This document shows positions 36,960-41,789 of a stretch of DNA of 41,789 nucleotides, piece by piece. Under the pieces are notes generated by a model. That model was not told where the DNA came from. It worked only from the letters and a program-made list of their open reading frames with translations, and searched no databases. The stretch's first letter is position 1. Every line of letters starts with the position of its first letter. Made by a program: the position numbers and the translations under genes. The DNA comes from Oscillospiraceae bacterium (GTDB lineage Bacteria; Bacillota; Clostridia; Oscillospirales; JAAYXM01): assembly GCA_017421025.1 (NCBI GenBank), contig JAFQME010000028.1, forward strand, positions 1 through 41,789, in the 5' to 3' direction.

Positions 36960-38357
36960 ATGTTTAAGCTCAAGGAAAACAACACCACGGTCAAGACCGA
37001 GTTTTTAGCAGGTCTTACCACATTCATGGCAATGGCATACATCCTGTTTGTCAACTCGGGCATGTTTGCTGAACTCGGCGTTGTTTCGTACAACGCAATC
37101 TACATTGCAACCGCACTCTCCGCAATCGTGGGCACTGTCCTGATGGGCCTGCTCGCAAATCTGCCGCTTGCTCAGGCATCCGGCATGGGCCTGAATGCAT
37201 TCTTCGTTTACACGGTTTGCATGGGCTTTGGTCTTTCTTACGCAAACGCACTCGTTCTCATTTTGGCTGAAGGTCTCCTCTTCATCCTGCTCACCGTTAC
37301 CGGTCTGCGCAAGATCATCTTCGAGTCCATTCCGAAGGCTGTTCGTGTTGCAATCCCGGCAGGTATCGGTCTCTTCATCGCATTCATCGGTTTGCAGAAC
37401 GCAGGCATCGTTGTCGGCGACGCTGCAACCAAGGTAAACCTGGTTTCCATGAATCTGCTCAAAGACGGTGTTACCCTGACCACTCTGTTCCCGATCGCAA
37501 TCACCCTCTTATCCTTGATTCTCATGGCAGCTCTTTCCGCTCGCAAGGTAAAGGGTGCTGTTCTGTGGGGTATCCTGGGCGGCTCTGTTCTCTATTATGT
37601 CCTCGGTTATGCGTTTGGCGCATTCGGCTGGATCGAATTTGCAGGCATCTCCCTTTCCTCTGCAAATCCGTTCACCGCATTCAAGGAATTCGGCGAAATG
37701 TCTTTCGGCAAGGTCTTCACCGAAGGCTTCGACTTCTCCGCATACATTGCTTCCCATGGCAGCACCAGCCTGTGGCTGACCATCGTCACCACTTCCCTTG
37801 CATTCTGCATGGTTGATATGTTTGACACCATCGGCACCCTGTTCGGCGCTTGCTCCCGCGGCAACCTGCTGACCAAGGAAGGCGATGTCCCGAACATGAA
37901 CCAGGCAATGCTGGCTGATGCAATTGCTACCACCACCGGTGCAATCTTCGGCACCTCCACTGTCACCACCTACGTAGAATCCTCCGCAGGTGTTGCAGAA
38001 GGCGGCAAGACAGGGCTTACCGCAATGTTCACCGCTCTGTTCTTCTTCATCGCAATGTTCTTCTCTCCGGTTGCTTCCCTCATTCCGGGTTGTGCTACCG
38101 CTGCTGCTCTCGTCTACGTTGGTGTTCTGATGATGAACTGTGTCAAGGATGTTGATTGGATCTCGGCTGACTCCGCTGTCCCGGCATTCCTGACTCTGGC
38201 AATCATGGCGTTTACCTACAACATCTCTTACGGTATCGCATTCGGTATGATTTCCTACATCGCAATCAAGCTCTTCTCCGGCAAGATCAAAGAAACCAAG
38301 CTCACCACTTGGATCATCGCTCTGCTCTTTGCTGTTATGTTCTTCACCACCCACTAA
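36960..38357 (+). CDS. NCS2 (AzgA/PbuG-type) purine permease
   Basis: A 465-residue transporter with about 12-14 membrane segments, of the AzgA branch that imports adenine, guanine or hypoxanthine. Family stretches include GLTTFMAMAYILFVNSGMF near the start, LPLAQASGMGLNAFF (about 67-81), VDMFDTIGTLFGA (about 287-299) and TSTVTTYVESSAGVAEGGKTGL (split near 335-355). Codon use is strongly biased, as in the SDR gene, which suggests high expression. RBS GAGAGGGG. Monocistronic. Confidence 0.92.
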   Translation: MFKLKENNTTVKTEFLAGLTTFMAMAYILFVNSGMFAELGVVSYNAIYIATALSAIVGTVLMGLLANLPLAQASGMGLNAFFVYTVCMGFGLSYANALVLILAEGLLFILLTVTGLRKIIFESIPKAVRVAIPAGIGLFIAFIGLQNAGIVVGDAATKVNLVSMNLLKDGVTLTTLFPIAITLLSLILMAALSARKVKGAVLWGILGGSVLYYVLGYAFGAFGWIEFAGISLSSANPFTAFKEFGEMSFGKVFTEGFDFSAYIASHGSTSLWLTIVTTSLAFCMVDMFDTIGTLFGACSRGNLLTKEGDVPNMNQAMLADAIATTTGAIFGTSTVTTYVESSAGVAEGGKTGLTAMFTALFFFIAMFFSPVASLIPGCATAAALVYVGVLMMNCVKDVDWISADSAVPAFLTLAIMAFTYNISYGIAFGMISYIAIKLFSGKIKETKLTTWIIALLFAVMFFTTH

Positions 38358-38371
38358 GCAAAGCGTTTTTC

Positions 38372-38408
38372 AAGGCGTCTGTCGCATTGACAGGCGCCTT
38401 GTTTTTTT
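38372..38408 (+). terminator. Terminator of the NCS2 gene
   Basis: A 12-bp stem (38372-38383 with 38389-38400, one G-U) and a five-base loop are followed by GTTTTTTT. Confidence 0.9.
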
Positions 38409-38416
38409 GGTAGAAT
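38387..38416 (+). promoter_or_regulatory. Promoter of proB, embedded in the preceding terminator
   Basis: TTGACA (38387-38392) lies in the terminator loop and 3' stem; an 18-bp spacer includes the T-run; then TAGAAT (38411-38416). Confidence 0.6.
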
Positions 38417-38443
38417 AAAGAAAAAACTCCAAGGGGGTTCGAT

Positions 38444-39226
38444 ATGAATACCGAAACGCTTCGCCGCATCGTGGTCAAGGTGGGAACATCCTCACTCACT
38501 CACCCGACCGGCAGTTTGCATTTACGCAATATGGATAAACTCGTCCGTACCATCTCGGACCTCAAAAACGAGGGGTATCAGATTATTCTGGTCACTTCGG
38601 GTGCAATCGGGGTTGGCATGAGCAAACTTGGAATGAAAACACGTCCCGAGGACTTGCGCCTCAAGCAGGCGGCAGCGGCTGTGGGGCAGTGCGAACTCAT
38701 GCATATCTATGATAAATTTTTCTTAGACTATGGCACCGTCTGCGGGCAGATTCTGTTTACCCACGACGACATTGACAGCGTCAGTCGTCGGGAAAGTTTG
38801 GTGAACACACTGGAAGCAATGCTCGAGGTGGGTGCAATCCCGGTCATCAATGAAAACGACGCCGTTGGGGTAGAAGAAATCCTCTTCGGTGATAACGACT
38901 CGCTCTCCGCCGAGGTGGCGGTTTTGGCAAGAGCCGATCTTTTGGTCCTCTTTTCCGACATTGACGGGCTTTACGACAAAGACCCGCACAAAAACCCGGA
39001 TGCAAAAATCATCCCACGGGTGACCGAGGTAACCGATGCGCTGTATTCCCTCGCCGGCGGCGCAGGCACAAAGCTCGGCACCGGCGGCATGACCACCAAA
39101 CTCCATGCGGCAGAGATTGCAATGAAGCAAACCATTCCCATGGTAATCACAAACGGCACCCGATTTGAGGCGCTGTACGACATTGTGGACGGGGTCATCT
39201 CGGGAACTTTGTTTGAACGTGCCTAA
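38444..39226 (+). CDS. proB: Glutamate 5-kinase, short form
   Basis: A 260-residue amino-acid kinase making gamma-glutamyl phosphate for proline synthesis. VVKVGTSSL (about 8-16), TSGAIGVG (about 50-57), INENDAV and GDNDSLSAEVA (about 140-160), and GTGGMTTKL are family hallmarks. It lacks the C-terminal PUA domain of the approximately 370-residue E. coli enzyme. proA is not adjacent. RBS AAGGGGG. Confidence 0.93.
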   Translation: MNTETLRRIVVKVGTSSLTHPTGSLHLRNMDKLVRTISDLKNEGYQIILVTSGAIGVGMSKLGMKTRPEDLRLKQAAAAVGQCELMHIYDKFFLDYGTVCGQILFTHDDIDSVSRRESLVNTLEAMLEVGAIPVINENDAVGVEEILFGDNDSLSAEVAVLARADLLVLFSDIDGLYDKDPHKNPDAKIIPRVTEVTDALYSLAGGAGTKLGTGGMTTKLHAAEIAMKQTIPMVITNGTRFEALYDIVDGVISGTLFERA

Positions 39227-39276
39227 CATATCCTGTCCCTTCGTTTCATATACTGGTGAAAACGGAGGGATGCCGG

Positions 39277-40338
39277 ATGCGAAACTTACCAAAGAAAGGG
39301 ATTCTACTGATTTTGTCGCTCGCACTCATTTGGCGAGTTGGTTGCTCACTGGAGCCGGGCACGTTCCGGCAGTTATTTGCTCGTTTGGGTGCGAATGAAG
39401 GATTTCTTTCCAAATCACTGCACTCGCAACTGGGCATGGATTCCGACAAGGAACTCCTGCCGCCCTCCCTCATTCCCGAGCATGAAGAAGAGGAAGTGTC
39501 CCCCCTTTCTGCGTGGGTGTTTTCTCCACCGATTCAGAAGACCGACACGCTCCCCATCAAAGCAATCAGTATTGATCCAAAATCCCCGAGCGGATATGTC
39601 ACGCACGGGAATATTTACTTAAAAAACGATTCCACCAAGGAAATCAATCTGAAATCGTATTTGGATGCACCGCTCCCCTTTACCCTTTCGGGCGAGGGAC
39701 CGCATGTACTCATCATCCACACACACGGAAGTGAGTCCTACTTTCCCGAGGGGAAGGACTCCTACACACCGGACGATGTAGAGCGCACAAGTGATAAGAA
39801 TTACAACGTGGTGCGGGTGGGACGTGAAATCAAGGAGATTTTGACCGCCCATGGGATTTCCGTGGTGCATGATACGAATCTATACGACTCCCCCTCCTAC
39901 AACGGCTCGTACACCCGTGCCCTTGAGGGGATTCGCCGTGCGCTTACCAATCATCCGGGCATCTCGGTGGTGCTGGATATTCACCGGGACGCCATGACCG
40001 CAAAAGACGGGGTGAAATACAAGACCTCAGCGGTGGTGAATGGGAAACAGGCAGCACAGATGATGCTGGTGCTCAGCACCGGCGAGAGTGGGCTTTCCCA
40101 CCCGAATTGGCAGGAAAACCTCAAACTCGGTGTGAAGCTGCAAGGACGGCTTTCCGATAAATATCCCGGGCTGATGCGCCCGATCAACTTACGCAAAGAC
40201 CGATTCAATATGCACGCAACCAAAGGCTCGCTCCTCATCGAGGTGGGGACCAGTGCAAATGCGCTCAGCGAGGCGTTGGCGGCAGTGCGTCCGCTTGCCG
40301 AAGAGCTTGCGGGGATTTTGAAGGAAGTGAAATCGTAA
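39277..40338 (+). CDS. spoIIP: Stage II sporulation protein P
   Basis: A 353-residue amidase of the SpoIIP family, which acts with SpoIID and SpoIIM to thin septal peptidoglycan during engulfment. An N-terminal membrane segment (about 8-24) is followed by a linker and the catalytic domain (about 125-350) with IIHTHGSESY, VLDIHRDA and LLIEVGT, the zinc-ligand/catalytic blocks. ATG 39277 is chosen because GGAGG lies eight bases upstream; an in-frame GTG at 39256 overlaps that RBS. Its stop overlaps the next ATG. It marks the host as an endospore former or a descendant of one. Confidence 0.93.
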   Translation: MRNLPKKGILLILSLALIWRVGCSLEPGTFRQLFARLGANEGFLSKSLHSQLGMDSDKELLPPSLIPEHEEEEVSPLSAWVFSPPIQKTDTLPIKAISIDPKSPSGYVTHGNIYLKNDSTKEINLKSYLDAPLPFTLSGEGPHVLIIHTHGSESYFPEGKDSYTPDDVERTSDKNYNVVRVGREIKEILTAHGISVVHDTNLYDSPSYNGSYTRALEGIRRALTNHPGISVVLDIHRDAMTAKDGVKYKTSAVVNGKQAAQMMLVLSTGESGLSHPNWQENLKLGVKLQGRLSDKYPGLMRPINLRKDRFNMHATKGSLLIEVGTSANALSEALAAVRPLAEELAGILKEVKS

Positions 40339-41432
40339 TGGAATGGACCTGCTTTAACCCAACCCAAATCATCATGCGCAGCGGTGCGGTCAAGGAGTAT
40401 GCGTTTCGCACGCTCGGACGTCACGCACTTTTGGTGTGCGGCCGCACTTCCGCACGGATTTGCGGCGCTCTTGACGATGTACGGGAAGCACTCATCCTGC
40501 AGGGTGTGGACTACACCGTATTTGATCGTGTGGAAAACAATCCGAGCGTGGAGACTTGCTTTGCGGCAGGCGCTTTGGCTCGGGAAGTCGGTGCTGATTT
40601 CGTGATTGGAGTTGGCGGCGGCTCGCCCTTGGATGCAGCAAAGGCAATTGCCGCTTTTGCCGCACACGAATATGCGGATGCGGAAAGCATTTACCGTGAC
40701 GGTGTTTCCTCCGCACTCCCGGTGGTCGCAGTTGGGACCACGGCAGGGACAGGCAGTGAAGTGACCCAGTATGCGGTACTCACGGTTGCCTCTGCGTCCA
40801 CCAAAATGACGGTAAAAAGTCCCCTGCTTTTCCCAAAAGCAGCACTCATGGATCCCAAATATACCGCAACACTGCCGCTTCGACTCACGGTCTCCTGTGC
40901 GGTGGACGCCCTCAGCCATTGTATTGAGGGGTACTTCTCGGTGCGTGCAAGCGCATATACCGATGCGGTCGCTTTGCGTGCGCTTCGGATGCTGGGGAAC
41001 AATTTAGGAAAACTGCGCTCAGGCGAGCTTTCCGATACAGTGCGGGGTGAACTCCTCCAGGCATCTACCATGGCGGGTCAGGTCATCGCTCAGACCGGGA
41101 CCGGCTTCGCACATGTTTTGGGATATATGCTCACGTTCTTTGAAGGCTTCCAACACGGCGAGGCAAACGCCCAATTCCTGGCGGATTTTGTTGCGTCGAT
41201 GGGCTCTGCCCGTCCCGATAAAGCAAATACAACCCTTCGTGCACTCGGACTTTCTTCCACAGAGGAACTGCGCGCCTACCTGCGTGAGTTGATTCCGAAC
41301 ACTCCGCACCTCACCCGTGCACAGGTGGAACGCTTCACCGCAATTTCCGCTCGCTCCAAGAGTCTTGCCAATGCGGTCACAGTCATTGGGGCAAAAGAAA
41401 TCGAAGAACTTTTCGGGCAATACGCAGATTAA
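40338..41432 (+). CDS. Iron-containing alcohol dehydrogenase
   Basis: A 364-residue group III alcohol dehydrogenase. NAD(P) binding: GVGGGSPLDAAK (91-102) and GTTAGTGSEV (133-142). Metal ligands are Asp190, His194, His259 and His273, in the family's usual spacing. Substrate undecided (alcohol/aldehyde). The ATG overlaps the spoIIP stop by one base, so it is cotranscribed and probably translationally coupled, an odd partner for a sporulation gene. Confidence 0.92.
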   Translation: MEWTCFNPTQIIMRSGAVKEYAFRTLGRHALLVCGRTSARICGALDDVREALILQGVDYTVFDRVENNPSVETCFAAGALAREVGADFVIGVGGGSPLDAAKAIAAFAAHEYADAESIYRDGVSSALPVVAVGTTAGTGSEVTQYAVLTVASASTKMTVKSPLLFPKAALMDPKYTATLPLRLTVSCAVDALSHCIEGYFSVRASAYTDAVALRALRMLGNNLGKLRSGELSDTVRGELLQASTMAGQVIAQTGTGFAHVLGYMLTFFEGFQHGEANAQFLADFVASMGSARPDKANTTLRALGLSSTEELRAYLRELIPNTPHLTRAQVERFTAISARSKSLANAVTVIGAKEIEELFGQYAD

Positions 41433-41435
41433 CAC

Positions 41436-41464
41436 TTGCATTGCAACACAAAATCGTGTATACT
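41436..41464 (+). promoter_or_regulatory. Promoter upstream of the tRNA-Ser region
   Basis: TTGCAT (41436-41441), 17 bp, TATACT (41459-41464). Confidence 0.6.
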
Positions 41465-41484
41465 GTTATGGCATGGTTTTCCGT

Positions 41485-41511
41485 GCAATCAATGGAGATG
41501 TATCGAAGAGG
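41485..41511 (+). repeat. Duplicated tRNA-Ser leader and 5' end
   Basis: These 27 bases match 41680-41706 with one mismatch: nine bases of tRNA leader plus the first 18 bases of tRNA-Ser (GGAGATGTATCGAAGAGG, 41494-41511). The rest of the tRNA is absent here. Confidence 0.85.
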
Positions 41512-41640
41512 GGACGTTTGCGAGCGCTGCCGGTGGCAGAGTAAGCGAGCAATAAGGAGTGGCAGCGGTCGAAATTTTTGCACGTAGGTGCGAAAAAATT
41601 TCGGGCACCGCAACAGGACATAACGAGCGTCCCTGCTCGT
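41511..41640 (+). ncRNA. Highly folded segment between the tRNA 5' copies
   Basis: GGGACG (41511-41516) pairs with CGTCCC (41628-41633). Inside, CGCTGCC (41525-41531) pairs with 41561-41567, and 41570-41603 forms a long AT-rich hairpin with a GTAG loop and a two-base bulge. It lies downstream of a promoter. It may be a structured RNA or a small mobile sequence; no coding signal is convincing. Confidence 0.35.
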
Positions 41641-41688
41641 TCGTTTCAAATTCTTGGCAAGCACCCGTTGTCCGGGTTTGCAATAAAT

Positions 41689-41779
41689 GGAGATGTATCG
41701 AAGAGGTCATAACGAGCTCGACTCGAAATCGAGTTGTCCGGAGACGGGCACGTGGGTTCGAATCCCACCATCTCCGCCA
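41689..41779 (+). tRNA. tRNA-Ser (anticodon CGA)
   Basis: Acceptor GGAGATG pairs with CATCTCC, then G and an encoded CCA. The anticodon arm CTCGA-CTCGAAA-TCGAG gives CGA, reading UCG. The long variable arm is typical of class II tRNA-Ser, and the T-arm has GGTTCGAATCC. Confidence 0.96.
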
Positions 41780-41789
41780 AAAAAGACAC

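Noticed and set aside
37509..38354. Minus-strand open frame of 281 codons
   Set aside because: Antisense to the NCS2 permease gene and explained by its codon bias; very Cys/Gly-rich, with no plausible fold.
39981..40919. Minus-strand open frame of 312 codons
   Set aside because: Antisense across the end of spoIIP and the start of the dehydrogenase gene, both firmly identified.

Overview
The window looks like chromosome of an uncultured Clostridia member, probably Oscillospiraceae/Ruminococcaceae-like. The signs are Gram-positive lipoproteins and S-layer-homology (SLH) proteins, a SpoIIP sporulation gene, a K+-type membrane pyrophosphatase, strong AGGAGG ribosome sites, near-consensus sigma-A promoters, and no outer-membrane genes. 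This placement is inferred from gene content only.

Layout. (1) 1-4.4 kb, minus strand: carbohydrate enzymes, a GH127 beta-L-arabinofuranosidase cut by the left edge and a GH2 beta-galactosidase. (2) 4.46-6.56 kb: a membrane pyrophosphatase. (3) 7.0-11.76 kb, plus strand: a compact five-gene unit with its own promoter and terminator. It encodes a coiled-coil protein with a membrane hairpin, a zinc-ribbon protein with a conserved-looking C-terminal tail, a small helical protein, a Ycf46-like AAA+ ATPase and a Q/N/T-rich-leader protein. I cannot assign it to any known system; it is the best candidate for something undescribed. (4) 12.0-16.4 kb: a GNAT acetyltransferase under a palindromic operator-like site, an SH3-like lipoprotein, an SLH/M15 peptidase and a PHP phosphoesterase. 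(5) 16.4-21 kb: a TIR-TPR protein, L-asparaginase, and an ECF transporter S component overlapping a P-loop kinase. (6) 20.9-26.5 kb: a 307-bp element with imperfect terminal inverted repeats, a small membrane protein, a second SLH protein and three lipoproteins behind a structured leader RNA. (7) 26.5-29.3 kb: LrgB/LrgA, an SDR oxidoreductase and a glycerophosphodiesterase. (8) 29.3-36.8 kb: a glycan-type operon (DUF5107-TPR protein, mutarotase-like protein, GH5-like hydrolase), divergent from an unusual regulator joining a LacI-type sugar-binding domain to a LuxR-type HTH, then a WYL regulator. (9) 37-41.8 kb: NCS2 purine permease, glutamate 5-kinase, SpoIIP, iron-dependent alcohol dehydrogenase and tRNA-Ser(CGA). 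The tRNA is preceded by a duplicated copy of its own 5' end and a highly folded ~130-nt segment.

Several genes carry downstream start codons preferred over longer upstream readings because of ribosome-site spacing, signal peptides or paralogue alignment. Promoters and terminators were found by eye and are unproven.
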